Shown here in pieces: positions 18,894-27,070 of a stretch of 64,000 nt of DNA. Source of the stretch: Frankia sp. RB7. GTDB lineage: Bacteria > Pseudomonadota > Alphaproteobacteria > Rhizobiales > Xanthobacteraceae. Location: contig JAUEPE010000029.1 of the NCBI GenBank assembly GCA_030403585.1, positions 1 to 64,000 of the forward strand, in the 5' to 3' direction. Under the pieces are notes generated by a model that saw only the letters and a list, made by a program, of their open reading frames with translations, had not been told where the DNA came from and searched no databases. Position 1 is the stretch's first letter; each line of letters starts with the position of its first letter. The translations under genes were made by a program, and so were the position numbers.

Positions 18894-20453
18894 GTGCAGT
18901 TTCTGTTCCAGGACCACCTTCTCGACACCGACCGGCGCGAGCTGAGCCGCGAGCAGGTTCCCGTGTCCGTGGAACCGCAGGTCTTCGACCTCGTCGTCCA
19001 TCTCATGGAAAACCGGGACCGGGTCGTCAGCAAGGACGAGCTGATCGACAAGATCTGGCACGGCCGCAGCGTTTCCGAATCGACATTGACCAGCCGGATC
19101 AATGCCGCGCGCAAGGCGGTCGGCGACAGTGGCGCGAACCAGACCTTGATCCGCACTATCGCGCGAAAAGGCTTCCGCTTCGTCGGCGACGTCGAGACCA
19201 AGTCCGCCGCGGCGACGGTGGAACCTCGCCGCAGCGTCACAACGTCGCACACGACGCCTGCGCTGCCCGAGCGCCTCTCGATCGCCGTGCTGCCCTTTAC
19301 CAATATGAGTGGCGACCGCGAGCAGGACTATTTCTCCGACGGCATCAGTGAAGACATCATCACCGCATTGTCGAAGCTGCGCTGGTTCTTCGTCGTCGCG
19401 CGCAACTCCTCCTTCGTCTACAAGGGCCGCGCCGTGCATCTGAACGAGATCGCGCGCGAGCTCGGCGTGCGCTATGTGCTCGAAGGCAGCGTGCGGCGAA
19501 GCGGCGATCGCGTGCGCATCTCCGCCCAGCTCAACGACGTCTCGACCGGCGGCCATCTCTGGGCCGAGCGCTACGACCGCGAACTTGCCGACATCTTTGC
19601 CGTACAGGACGAGATTACCGAAGCCATCGTCGCCGCGATCGAGCCGCAGCTCTACGCCGCGGAAAATTTTCGCGCCCAGCAGAAGCCGCCGGGCAGTCTC
19701 GATGCCTGGGACTTCGTGATGCGCGCGCTATCGCATTACTGGCACATCACGCGCGAGGACAATGCATCGGCGCAGGCGCTGCTGGAGCAGGCGATCGCGA
19801 TCGACCCCGCCTATGGCAAGGCGCTGGGCCTGCTCGCAACCAGCCACATTTTTGGTGCGCATATGGGCTGGGCCGATATGGCCGCGACTGTCCCGGTTGC
19901 CGAACGCGCAGCACTTGCCGCAGTGGAGGCCGATCGCGACGATGCCTGGGCCCATCACGGTCTCGCTTATACTTATCTGTTTCGCCGCCGCTTCGACGAT
20001 GCGCTGGCGGAATTCGAGCTGACGTTGCAGCTCAATCCGAATTTCGCGATGGCGCACGCGTTCTACGGCGTCACGCTGTGCTATGCCGGACGATGGCAGG
20101 ACGGCGATGCGGCGGCACGCCGCGCGCTGCAGCTCAGCCCGCGCGATCCGCTCGCGGCGATCTATTGCGGCGTTGCCGGCTACGCCCAGTTCATCGGCCG
20201 CAATTACGAGGACGCCATGCAGATGGCGCGGGAATCGATGCGGCAGCGGGCCGATTTCGTCGGGGCGCATCGCGTGCTCACGGCGGCCGCCGGCATGTCC
20301 GGTGATTCCACAGTTGCGGCTTCTGCGCTGGAAGGATTGCGCCGCACCCAGCCCGGCATCTCGCTCGCCTGGCTCATGCGCGAGCTGCCGATGCTGCGGG
20401 ACGAGGACCGCGCGCATTATCTCGAAGGATTTCGGCGCGCGGGGATGGAGTGA
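18894..20453 (+). CDS. Winged-helix / TolB-like / TPR transcriptional regulator (copy 1)
   Basis: 519 residues, GTG start. Residues 1-100 are an OmpR/ToxR-type winged helix (PQVFDLVVHLMENRDRVVSK; SRINAARKAVGDSG; RKGFRFVGDV). Residues about 125-245 are the TolB-N-like/FlgO-like domain common in 'adenylate cyclase-like' regulators (IAVLPFTNMSGDREQDYFSD; GGHLWAERYDRELADIFAVQ). The C-terminal half is helical TPR repeats. There is no phosphoacceptor domain and no cyclase domain, so the signal input is probably through the TolB/TPR part. It is closely related along its whole length to the gene at 21960; the GFA and MddA genes lie between them on the other strand. Confidence 0.82.
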   Translation: MQFLFQDHLLDTDRRELSREQVPVSVEPQVFDLVVHLMENRDRVVSKDELIDKIWHGRSVSESTLTSRINAARKAVGDSGANQTLIRTIARKGFRFVGDVETKSAAATVEPRRSVTTSHTTPALPERLSIAVLPFTNMSGDREQDYFSDGISEDIITALSKLRWFFVVARNSSFVYKGRAVHLNEIARELGVRYVLEGSVRRSGDRVRISAQLNDVSTGGHLWAERYDRELADIFAVQDEITEAIVAAIEPQLYAAENFRAQQKPPGSLDAWDFVMRALSHYWHITREDNASAQALLEQAIAIDPAYGKALGLLATSHIFGAHMGWADMAATVPVAERAALAAVEADRDDAWAHHGLAYTYLFRRRFDDALAEFELTLQLNPNFAMAHAFYGVTLCYAGRWQDGDAAARRALQLSPRDPLAAIYCGVAGYAQFIGRNYEDAMQMARESMRQRADFVGAHRVLTAAAGMSGDSTVAASALEGLRRTQPGISLAWLMRELPMLRDEDRAHYLEGFRRAGME

Positions 20454-20458
20454 AAGCT

Positions 20459-20484
20459 CCCTCTCCCCGCAAGCGGAGAGAGGG
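20459..20484. repeat. Short CTCCCCGC-family palindrome
   Basis: CCCTCTCCCCGC, AA, GCGGAGAGAGGG: 11 of 12 paired bases, between the stops of the convergent regulator and GFA genes. It belongs to the same sequence family as 1284-1310, 31067-31211 and 41488-41622. Confidence 0.6.
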
Positions 20485-20494
20485 AATCCTATAT

Positions 20495-20917
20495 TTACTC
20501 CTGCATCATCTCGCCGCTGCCGCCGAACTCGGCGGGAAAATCCTTCAACTTGGGCAGGCCATCGCGCATCGGCAGCACCGTCTCGGAATAGTTGACGTGG
20601 ACGCCGGGCGTGAAGGGGAGCGTCGGGATGGTGGCCGTGAAGACGTCGATCAGATCGAGCGGCGGGTGGTTGGTCATGAGATGACCACCGCACTTCCCGC
20701 AATATTTGCGCTGGCTGAGCGGCGTCTTGACGAAGGTTTCGACGTTCTGCGCGCCTTCGGTGATGCGCACGGCCTCCGGCTTCCACAGGCTAAAAGCATT
20801 CACCGGTCCACCCGACCACGAGCGGCAGGAGCGGCAATGGCAATAGCCCATCGCCGCTGGTTCGCCCGTGACCTCGATCGTGACCGCGCCGCAGAAGCAG
20901 TTTCCGATATGTTTCAT
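20495..20917 (-). CDS. GFA-family (glutathione-dependent formaldehyde-activating-like) zinc protein
   Basis: 140 residues. All zinc-binding Cys of the CENP-V/GFA fold are present: Cys7 and Cys9 (GNCFCGAV), Cys26, Cys28 and Cys31 (YCHCRSC), Cys73 and Cys76 (KYCGKCGG). In the founding enzyme the fold promotes S-hydroxymethylglutathione formation, though most homologues have no proven reaction. It lies downstream of the MddA-type gene on the same strand with about 120 bases between them, and both sit between two paralogous regulators. A role in C1 or thiol chemistry is suggested by that context only. Confidence 0.85.
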   Translation of the reverse strand: MKHIGNCFCGAVTIEVTGEPAAMGYCHCRSCRSWSGGPVNAFSLWKPEAVRITEGAQNVETFVKTPLSQRKYCGKCGGHLMTNHPPLDLIDVFTATIPTLPFTPGVHVNYSETVLPMRDGLPKLKDFPAEFGGSGEMMQE

Positions 20918-21037
20918 CTTGGTCGTCTCCTGAGATGGAAATTGGGATTGAAATGCCTGGATTGGAACTCTTGGATTACAAATGAAGTCCCGTCGCGCGT
21001 CCTCCGATTGGCGGACGCGCGACGGAGCGCGCGGCGG

Positions 21038-21826
21038 TTAGACTGACCGGCGCCAGGGAATAAGCATCGACACCCGTTGTTTGTACTGCCGGTATTCGTC
21101 GCCGAAGAGGTCGACGAGATCGTGCTCCTCCAGCGCGATGCCTACGAAGATGTAGGCTGTCGTCACGGCCGCAAACAGCAGATGGCCTGCGGTCATGGTC
21201 GGCGCCGCCCAGAAGGCGATGATGAAGCCGAGATAGATCGGATGACGGACGAATTTGTAGAGCAACGGCGTCTTGAACCGCGGCGGCGCAGCCTCTTTGC
21301 CGACGAGATGGTTGGTCACCTGATGCAGTCCAAATAATTCGAAATGATTGATGATGAAGGTCGAGGTGAATACCAGCACCCAGCCCGTGAGGGACACCGT
21401 GACCAGCGTCACGGCAAGATCCGGGCTGGTGACGTCCCATATGACCGACGGCAACGGACGCCATTGCCAGAACAGGAGAAGCAATGACAGGCTCGCGAAC
21501 AGCACATAGGTCGAGCGCTCGACCGGCTTGGGGACGAATTGCGTCCACCACGCCTTGAAGCGCTGCCGCGCCATCACGCTGTGTTGAACGGCAAACAGCG
21601 TCATCAGCAGCAGATTGATGATCACGGCTTCGGCCGTCGGTGTGTCGGGCCCGGTGTCGATGGTCTTCGGCACCACCAGCCCCATCACAAAGCCGATCGC
21701 GTAGACGATCGTAACGAAAAAAACGAGATACGCCGCAATTCCGTAAAGAAAGGCGATGAACTTGAGAAAGCGCGAGCCCGCAACCTCCGGGCTGATGGAA
21801 TGAACATGATGATCGAGTTGGGTCAT
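21038..21826 (-). CDS. mddA: Methanethiol S-methyltransferase (MddA-like), NnrU/ICMT-type membrane protein
   Basis: 262 residues from the ATG at 21826 (GGAG upstream); the open frame extends 62 codons further but that part overlaps the divergent regulator. Five or six membrane helices. The C-terminal 'YKFVRHPIYLGFIIAFWAAP' and 'ALEEHDLVDLFGDEYRQYKQ' are the cofactor and substrate region shared by isoprenylcysteine methyltransferases and MddA. Family knowledge: MddA methylates methanethiol to dimethyl sulfide with S-adenosylmethionine, and homologues occur in Bradyrhizobium. The assignment to MddA rather than another NnrU-like methyltransferase is by resemblance. Confidence 0.78.
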   Translation of the reverse strand: MTQLDHHVHSISPEVAGSRFLKFIAFLYGIAAYLVFFVTIVYAIGFVMGLVVPKTIDTGPDTPTAEAVIINLLLMTLFAVQHSVMARQRFKAWWTQFVPKPVERSTYVLFASLSLLLLFWQWRPLPSVIWDVTSPDLAVTLVTVSLTGWVLVFTSTFIINHFELFGLHQVTNHLVGKEAAPPRFKTPLLYKFVRHPIYLGFIIAFWAAPTMTAGHLLFAAVTTAYIFVGIALEEHDLVDLFGDEYRQYKQRVSMLIPWRRSV

Positions 21827-21910
21827 AGAAAGCTCCGTTGTGCCGAGGCATCGGCACTGTTTGGTCTCTGCACCATGCCGGACCGGACGGCGGAAGACTT
21901 TCGCGGACGG

Positions 21911-21954
21911 TTGATTTTCGCCTGAGACGACTTTGATTTTTGCTTGAGACGACA
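21911..21954 (+). promoter_or_regulatory. Tandem 22-bp direct repeat upstream of regulator copy 2
   Basis: Two adjacent 22-bp units, 21911-21932 and 21933-21954, match at 19 of 22 positions (core TTGATTTT.GC.TGAGACGAC). They end 5 bases before the GTG start of the winged-helix regulator and lie 85 bases upstream of mddA on the other strand. Tandem direct repeats at two helical turns are the expected target shape for OmpR-type winged helices, so autoregulation and control of mddA are likely (inference). Confidence 0.6.
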
Positions 21955-21959
21955 GAAAC

Positions 21960-23555
21960 GTGCGATTCCTCTTTGAAAACAACGTGCTCGACGGCGACCT
22001 GCGGGAGCTCACCTGCAGCGGCGCAGCCGTGCCGCTGCAGCCGCAGGTGTTCGATCTGTTGCTTTACCTCGTCGCGGAGCGCGCCCGCGTCGTCAGCAAG
22101 GACGATCTGATCAGCGAGATCTGGAGCAACCGTATCGTCTCGGATTCCGCGCTGAACAGTCGGATCAACGCCGCCCGCAAGGCGCTCGGCGACGACGGCG
22201 CGGCGCAGCGGCTGATCAAGACCATACCGCGCAAGGGCTTTCGTTTCGTCGGCGAAGTCCGGGAAGAGGTGGCAGCCAAGGCTGTTCCGGGCAAGGCTGT
22301 CCCAGGTAAGGCTATTCCGGCCGAGCCTGTTCCGGCCGAGGTCGCACCGGGTTTCCCGCGCGTCGCGACCGACCGACCGGGCATCGCCGTGCTCGCCTTC
22401 GAGAACATGAGCGGCGATCCCGCCCAGGAATATTTCGGCGACGGGATCAGCGAGGACATCCTCACCGCGCTGTCGAAGCAGCGCTGGTTCATCGTGATCG
22501 CGCGCAACTCGTCCTTTACCTACAAGGGGCGCGCGGTCCACCTCAAGCAGATCGCCGAGGAACTCGGCGTCCGCTACATCGTCGAGGGCAGCGTGCGCAA
22601 GGTGGGCAACCGCGTGCGCATCACCGCACAGCTCAACGACGCCACCACCGGCGGCCATCTCTGGGCCGAGCGCTACGACCGCGAGCTGATCGATGTCTTC
22701 GCCGTCCAGGACGAGATCACGGAGCGTATCGTCGCGGCGATCGAGCCGCAGATTCACGCCGCGGAGAATTTTCGTACGCATCGCAAGCCGCCATCGAGCC
22801 TGGACGCCTGGGATCTGCTGATGCAGGCGCTCTCGCACTACTGGCGGATCACGCCGCAAGACCACGCCGCGGCGCAGAAACTGCTCGAGCGCGCGATCGC
22901 GATCGATCCGGATTACAGCCAGGCACTGGCGGTGCTGGCGGCAAGCCACATGTTCGGCGTGCATCTGGGCTGGGCGGAGCTCGCCACGACGGCGCCAATC
23001 GCGGAGAACGCCGCGCTCGCCGCGATGCGCTACGACCATGAGAATGCCTGGGCCCATGCCGCGCTCGGCAGCGTCTGCTTCTCGACCAGCCGGCTCGCGG
23101 ACGCGCTGTCCGAGTTCGAACAGGCGCTCGCGCTCAATCCGAACTTCTCGCTGGCGCAGGGCTATTACGCGCTGGCGCTGTCCTATGCCGGACGGCCCGG
23201 CGAATCGTTCGAGGCGGCGCAAAAGGCGATCAGGCTCTCACCGCGCGATCCGTCGCTGGCGATCTATTACGGCATCGCCGGCTATGCGCGCTACACTGAG
23301 CGGCAATATGACGAGGCCGTCGCGCTGGCGCGCGAGGCAATCCGCCATCGCGGCGATCTCACCGGCGCCTATCGCGTGCTCGCCGTCTCCGCCGGCATGA
23401 CCGGCGACGGCGCGCTTGCGGATATGGCGCTGGGAGAGCTGCGCCGCACCCAGCCCAATATCTCACTGGACTGGATCGCAACGCAGCTGCCGTGGGCCAA
23501 TGACGCGGATCGCGAACACTATCTGGAAGGATTTCGGCGCGCGGGGCTGGGATGA
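21960..23555 (+). CDS. Winged-helix / TolB-like / TPR transcriptional regulator (copy 2)
   Basis: 531 residues, GTG start, same architecture as the protein encoded at 18894: winged helix 1-98 (LQPQVFDLLLYLVAERARVV; SRINAARKALGDDG; PRKGFRFVGEV), TolB-like domain about 140-260 (IAVLAFENMSGDPAQEYFGD), TPR C-terminus ending 'HYLEGFRRAGLG'. The linker at about 102-128 is expanded by a short tandem repeat of KAVPG/KAIPA/EPVPA units. The upstream regions of the two paralogues also resemble each other. It is divergent from mddA across 133 bases carrying the 22-bp tandem repeats. A stop-adjacent convergent hydrolase gene begins 6 bases downstream on the other strand. Confidence 0.82.
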   Translation: MRFLFENNVLDGDLRELTCSGAAVPLQPQVFDLLLYLVAERARVVSKDDLISEIWSNRIVSDSALNSRINAARKALGDDGAAQRLIKTIPRKGFRFVGEVREEVAAKAVPGKAVPGKAIPAEPVPAEVAPGFPRVATDRPGIAVLAFENMSGDPAQEYFGDGISEDILTALSKQRWFIVIARNSSFTYKGRAVHLKQIAEELGVRYIVEGSVRKVGNRVRITAQLNDATTGGHLWAERYDRELIDVFAVQDEITERIVAAIEPQIHAAENFRTHRKPPSSLDAWDLLMQALSHYWRITPQDHAAAQKLLERAIAIDPDYSQALAVLAASHMFGVHLGWAELATTAPIAENAALAAMRYDHENAWAHAALGSVCFSTSRLADALSEFEQALALNPNFSLAQGYYALALSYAGRPGESFEAAQKAIRLSPRDPSLAIYYGIAGYARYTERQYDEAVALAREAIRHRGDLTGAYRVLAVSAGMTGDGALADMALGELRRTQPNISLDWIATQLPWANDADREHYLEGFRRAGLG

Positions 23556-23561
23556 AGACGG

Positions 23562-24401
23562 TCACACACCCGACGCAAACGCGTCGAGCAGTGCGTTGAA
23601 GGCCTCCGGCTTCTCCCACTGCGTGGAGTGGCCGGCGCCGTCGACGACCTGAACCGCACCGCGCCACAAGGTCGGCGCGGCGAGGCGCTGGAGCCAGCCG
23701 AGATCGACGATCTGCTCCTCCGCGCCTTGCACGATCGCCAGGGGAATCTTCAGATTGCGCACGATCTCGGTTTCGTCGGCGAGGCCGCCACTTTGCGCAA
23801 CGGCACCGAGACAGGCGCGCGCATTGCCGTCGGTCCTACGGAAATCGTCCAGGACGAAACCGGGGATCGGCGTGTAGCCCGGCGCGAAGGCCGTGTGCAT
23901 CCACTCCTCGATCTCAGCCTCGGTCGGCGCGGCCGTAAACGCGGTGGGCGACAGGTTCTTGAAGCCGGCAAAGCCCGCAGGCCCGCTGCCGATCGGCGGC
24001 GTCCCGAAGATCATCAGCCCGGCCGCCATCGGCAGCGACGCGGCCGCATTCAGCACCGCATGGCCGCCGAGGCTCCAGCCGACGACGATTGTGCTCGTGA
24101 GATCGAGGGCGCCGGCAACGGCCGCGATCGCCGCGGCATAGCCATGGCCGGAATAATCCTGTTCCGGATGGGACGGCGGCGGCGAGGCGCCATGGCCGGG
24201 CAGGTCGATCGCGATCACGCGGTATTTGGCGCCGAGCGGCCCCTGCAATTGCTTCTGCCAGATCCGGGACGAGGAAGAATTGCCGTGGATCAGCAGGATC
24301 GGACGTCCCGTGCCTGCGCTTTCAAAGCCGCCAATCGTCTGCGCGCCGATCTGCAAATGCAACGGGCGCAAATCCGGGCCCGGAAACGGTTGGTCAGTCA
24401 T
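23562..24401 (-). CDS. Alpha/beta-hydrolase
   Basis: 279 residues from the ATG at 24401; the frame continues upstream but the family N-terminus fits this start. Oxyanion-hole motif 'LIHGNSSSS' (in place of HGxxG), nucleophile elbow 'VVGWSLGGHAVL' with Ser, acid region after 'IVQGAEEQIVDLGWL' and catalytic His in 'VDGAGHSTQWEKP'. All three members of the triad are thus visible. A serine esterase, lactonase or C-C hydrolase is possible; the substrate is unknown. The gene follows the acyl-CoA dehydrogenase homologue on the same strand after about 140 bases. Confidence 0.82.
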   Translation of the reverse strand: MTDQPFPGPDLRPLHLQIGAQTIGGFESAGTGRPILLIHGNSSSSRIWQKQLQGPLGAKYRVIAIDLPGHGASPPPSHPEQDYSGHGYAAAIAAVAGALDLTSTIVVGWSLGGHAVLNAAASLPMAAGLMIFGTPPIGSGPAGFAGFKNLSPTAFTAAPTEAEIEEWMHTAFAPGYTPIPGFVLDDFRRTDGNARACLGAVAQSGGLADETEIVRNLKIPLAIVQGAEEQIVDLGWLQRLAAPTLWRGAVQVVDGAGHSTQWEKPEAFNALLDAFASGV

Positions 24402-24544
24402 AAGGTGTACCGATCTGGTTGTTGAGAACTGTTTTGTCGATCGGGGCCTAATCTGGCACGGCTTCCGGCGCTGCGCCATTGCCCTGCCGCGACGGTCCGC
24501 GGCAGCCGCAGGCGCAGAGGTGGACGCAGATGCGACGCGAGGGC

Positions 24545-25789
24545 TCACGCTCCGCCGCACGCGGTCAGCGGATCGTAGTCGGGCCGCATCAGCATCGCGT
24601 GGAGCTGCCGCCGGCGGATACCCATATTGCCACCGTCGAAGATCGGCAGCGCCAATGCGTCCTGCAACAAGCGGCCGAACGGCGCCGCGTGGTCATAGCT
24701 GTCGATGCCGACCACGCGCATCAGGTCGGTGATGACCCGCACCGCGGCCTCGGAGCCGAAGATCTTGGCCTGGACCGCGAGCTCGTCGGCACCGGGCGAC
24801 TGCGTATCGAGCGCTTGGCAAGCCCGCCAGCTCAGGTAGCGTGCGGCTTCGATCGTAGTCTTGGCATCGGCGAGTGCATAGCCGACCGCCTGATGCTCGA
24901 TGATCGCCTGCGCCCCGCCGCGCTTCTCGGTGCGGGCAAAATGCAATGCATAGTCGAAAGCGGCCCGCATCAGGGCGACGCCGAAGATGCCGACCAGCGC
25001 CGCCGTGCCGGTGAAGGCGGCAGACGCCAGCATCAAGCCGCCCCCCTCCTGCCCGAGCAGATTGCCGTGCGGCGTGGTGACGTCACGCAGGCTGAATTCC
25101 GGCACGAGGTGAGCGCGGTGGCCGATCGAATCGATAGCGCCTTCGAACACGATGCCGGGCACCGGGCCTTCGACCGCAATGATGGAGACACCCTGCTCCG
25201 GCGGCGCGGCGGGATTGGTCCGGCACACCACGCACAACACATCGGCGCCGTTGCGATCCCAACCGGTGGCGGACGACACCCATTTCTTGCGGCCGTTGAT
25301 GACCCAATTGCCGAGCTCGCGTTTGGCGGTGGTGCGCACACCCTCGCCCGGCGGCAGTGCGGCGGCATTGGCGCTGCCGCCCGGCTCCGAGGAACAGAAG
25401 CCCGCAAGCGGAGCGCCGTTCGTCTTCAGGAACGGTGCAAGCAGGCGCGCGCATTGCTCCGGCGTACCGCCAAGCAGAATCGGCAGCAGACCGAGCACCG
25501 TGCCGAGCATGGTCAGCGTCACGCTCGGATTCACCGCGTAGAATTCTTCCGCCAGGATCGCCATGTCGACAAGGCCGGCATTGTCACCGCCTGCCGGCGC
25601 CGGAATGCATTTGCGTAGATAACCGGCAGAGACCATCGCCTCATAAGTCGGCTTCGTCGCGAGGAAGCGCTCTTCCGGTGTCGCCAGCAACTCGGCCTTG
25701 CGGGCGTCGGCCAAGACCTCCGCGGCGAATTTTCGCGATTGAAGCTGCAACGCGCGCTGTGCAGGTGAAAGCGTGAAGTCAATCGCCAT
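24545..25789 (-). CDS. Acyl-CoA dehydrogenase-family flavoprotein with Asp at the catalytic-base position
   Basis: 414 residues, one ACAD domain: N-terminal helical part 1-120, beta domain with 'AGFCSSEPGGSAN' and 'NGRKKWVSSAT' (FAD/substrate contacts), C-terminal helices. In most acyl-CoA dehydrogenases the base is a Glu in a YEGT-like motif; here the corresponding stretch reads 'PIFDGGNMGIRRRQLHAM', placing Asp385 there. Nitroalkane oxidase, a member of the same fold, uses Asp as its base, so oxidase or other non-standard chemistry is possible. A dehydrogenase with an alternative Glu cannot be excluded. The AraC-type gene lies upstream on the same strand. Confidence 0.8.
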   Translation of the reverse strand: MAIDFTLSPAQRALQLQSRKFAAEVLADARKAELLATPEERFLATKPTYEAMVSAGYLRKCIPAPAGGDNAGLVDMAILAEEFYAVNPSVTLTMLGTVLGLLPILLGGTPEQCARLLAPFLKTNGAPLAGFCSSEPGGSANAAALPPGEGVRTTAKRELGNWVINGRKKWVSSATGWDRNGADVLCVVCRTNPAAPPEQGVSIIAVEGPVPGIVFEGAIDSIGHRAHLVPEFSLRDVTTPHGNLLGQEGGGLMLASAAFTGTAALVGIFGVALMRAAFDYALHFARTEKRGGAQAIIEHQAVGYALADAKTTIEAARYLSWRACQALDTQSPGADELAVQAKIFGSEAAVRVITDLMRVVGIDSYDHAAPFGRLLQDALALPIFDGGNMGIRRRQLHAMLMRPDYDPLTACGGA

Positions 25790-25884
25790 CGAGCATCTCC
25801 GTCGCTCCGGCAGGTCACCAAAGTGAGCCGGACGAGGGCGGAAAATCTTGGTCGGCAGCGACCGAATTCTTGGCTGGAGGTGAA

Positions 25885-26817
25885 CTACTCGCCCTTCCCC
25901 TTCGTCTTGCGAAAGTCGCGCGGGGCGAGGCCGTGGCTGCGCTTGAAGAGGCGATTGAAGTGCGAGATGTCGGAAAAGCCGGCCTCATACGCAATCGCAG
26001 AGATGGTCTTGTGACGATGCTGCGCGTCGAGCAGGTCGCGGGCGCAGACCAGGATCCGCCGGTCGCTGACATGCTCGCCGACGGAGCGGCCGGTCGTGAC
26101 GAACAGTTGGTGCACATAGCGCTCCGAGCAGCGGAACTTGCGGGCAAGCGCTTCGGCGTCGAGACCAGGATCGTCGCTGTGGCGGTCGATATGGTCGAGC
26201 ATCATCGACAGCAGCACGGGCACATGCACGCGCGCGACCGGCATTTCACCGAGCATCTCCGGTGCATGCGCGATCAGCTCGACCAGATGCGTGCCGCTGC
26301 TGGCCGCAATTGCGGGGGCGGCCAGGCAAAGCTCGGCATAGCCTGCGAGCGTGCGCGACAATGCGCGGCCCTTCTCCGTCCTCGACAGTGCGAGCCGCGG
26401 AGAATCCGCAAAGCTCTTTGGCAGGCGCCGCCGCGGCACGGCGAAGCAAAAGAGGCGGAAGTCGCGACCGTTGGCAATCTCGAACGGCTCGGTCGTATCG
26501 GCGACCGCGAGGTCACCGGGCGCACAGACCTGCTCGTGTCCCCGCTGCGTCGTGCGGCCCAGACCCTCGAGCTGGAGATTGATGAAGCAGAGATCGTCCG
26601 TACACCGCGCGATATGGGGCCGCAGCCTGAGAACGCTGTGGCCCGTAGCTTTCACCAGCGAAATCTGGACCGGCGCGGCGTCGGTACGCGCGATCGCGCC
26701 TTCGAAGGGACGGTCGTCGATCTTGCGCGGCTCAAGCCGGACGAAGGCAGCAGCGAGATCGTCGGCCCAGCTCCCGAAGGGCTGATCGACACGAGAGGGC
26801 TTGGCTGACCATTCCAT
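25885..26817 (-). CDS. AraC-family transcriptional regulator
   Basis: 310 residues from the ATG at 26817; the open frame reaches 26946 but the family N-terminus fits the shorter form. Residues about 20-190 are an AraC-binding-like (PF14525-type) sensor domain, and residues about 205-305 hold the two helix-turn-helix motifs: 'LDAEALARKFRCSERYVHQL' and 'TISAIAYEAGFSDISHFNRL' followed by 'FKRSHGLAPRDFRK'. It precedes the acyl-CoA dehydrogenase gene by about 95 bases on the same strand and probably controls it, although an AraC protein can equally act elsewhere. Confidence 0.87.
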   Translation of the reverse strand: MEWSAKPSRVDQPFGSWADDLAAAFVRLEPRKIDDRPFEGAIARTDAAPVQISLVKATGHSVLRLRPHIARCTDDLCFINLQLEGLGRTTQRGHEQVCAPGDLAVADTTEPFEIANGRDFRLFCFAVPRRRLPKSFADSPRLALSRTEKGRALSRTLAGYAELCLAAPAIAASSGTHLVELIAHAPEMLGEMPVARVHVPVLLSMMLDHIDRHSDDPGLDAEALARKFRCSERYVHQLFVTTGRSVGEHVSDRRILVCARDLLDAQHRHKTISAIAYEAGFSDISHFNRLFKRSHGLAPRDFRKTKGKGE

Positions 26818-26943
26818 AGGTGCGCCCCGGAATGAGGAATTTGCGTGAGCAAATTCAGATTGGACGACCCGGCAGAGCAGAAGGATAGCTTTTGGCGGAC
26901 AACCGGTCAAATTTGGTACGCGGGCAGCATGCGACCACAACAT

Positions 26944-27015
26944 CATTGCGAGCGCAGCAAAGATTCCAGACTGCTTTCCGCAGGGACTCTGTATTGCTTC
27001 GCTCCGCTCGCAATG
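26944..27015. repeat. Intergenic palindromic repeat (cattgcgagcg family)
   Basis: CATTGCGAGCG (26944-26954) pairs perfectly with CGCTCGCAATG (27005-27015), with a 50-base centre that also has partial pairing (AGCAAAGATTCC / CTGTATTGCTTCGC). The element resembles a repeated intergenic palindrome widespread in Bradyrhizobium and related genomes. It occupies most of the 253-base gap between the AraC gene and the DUF2147 gene; nothing else is recognisable there. Confidence 0.6.
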
Positions 27016-27070
27016 ACGGAATTCGCAGCAATGCGGCGGGACAAATCATCGCCCCGGCGAGGGAACGTCC

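Noticed and set aside
20976..23222. A 748-codon minus-strand open frame across the mddA gene and regulator copy 2
   Set aside because: It is antisense to the regulator over most of its length and out of frame with mddA; composition is shadow-like and there is no motif.
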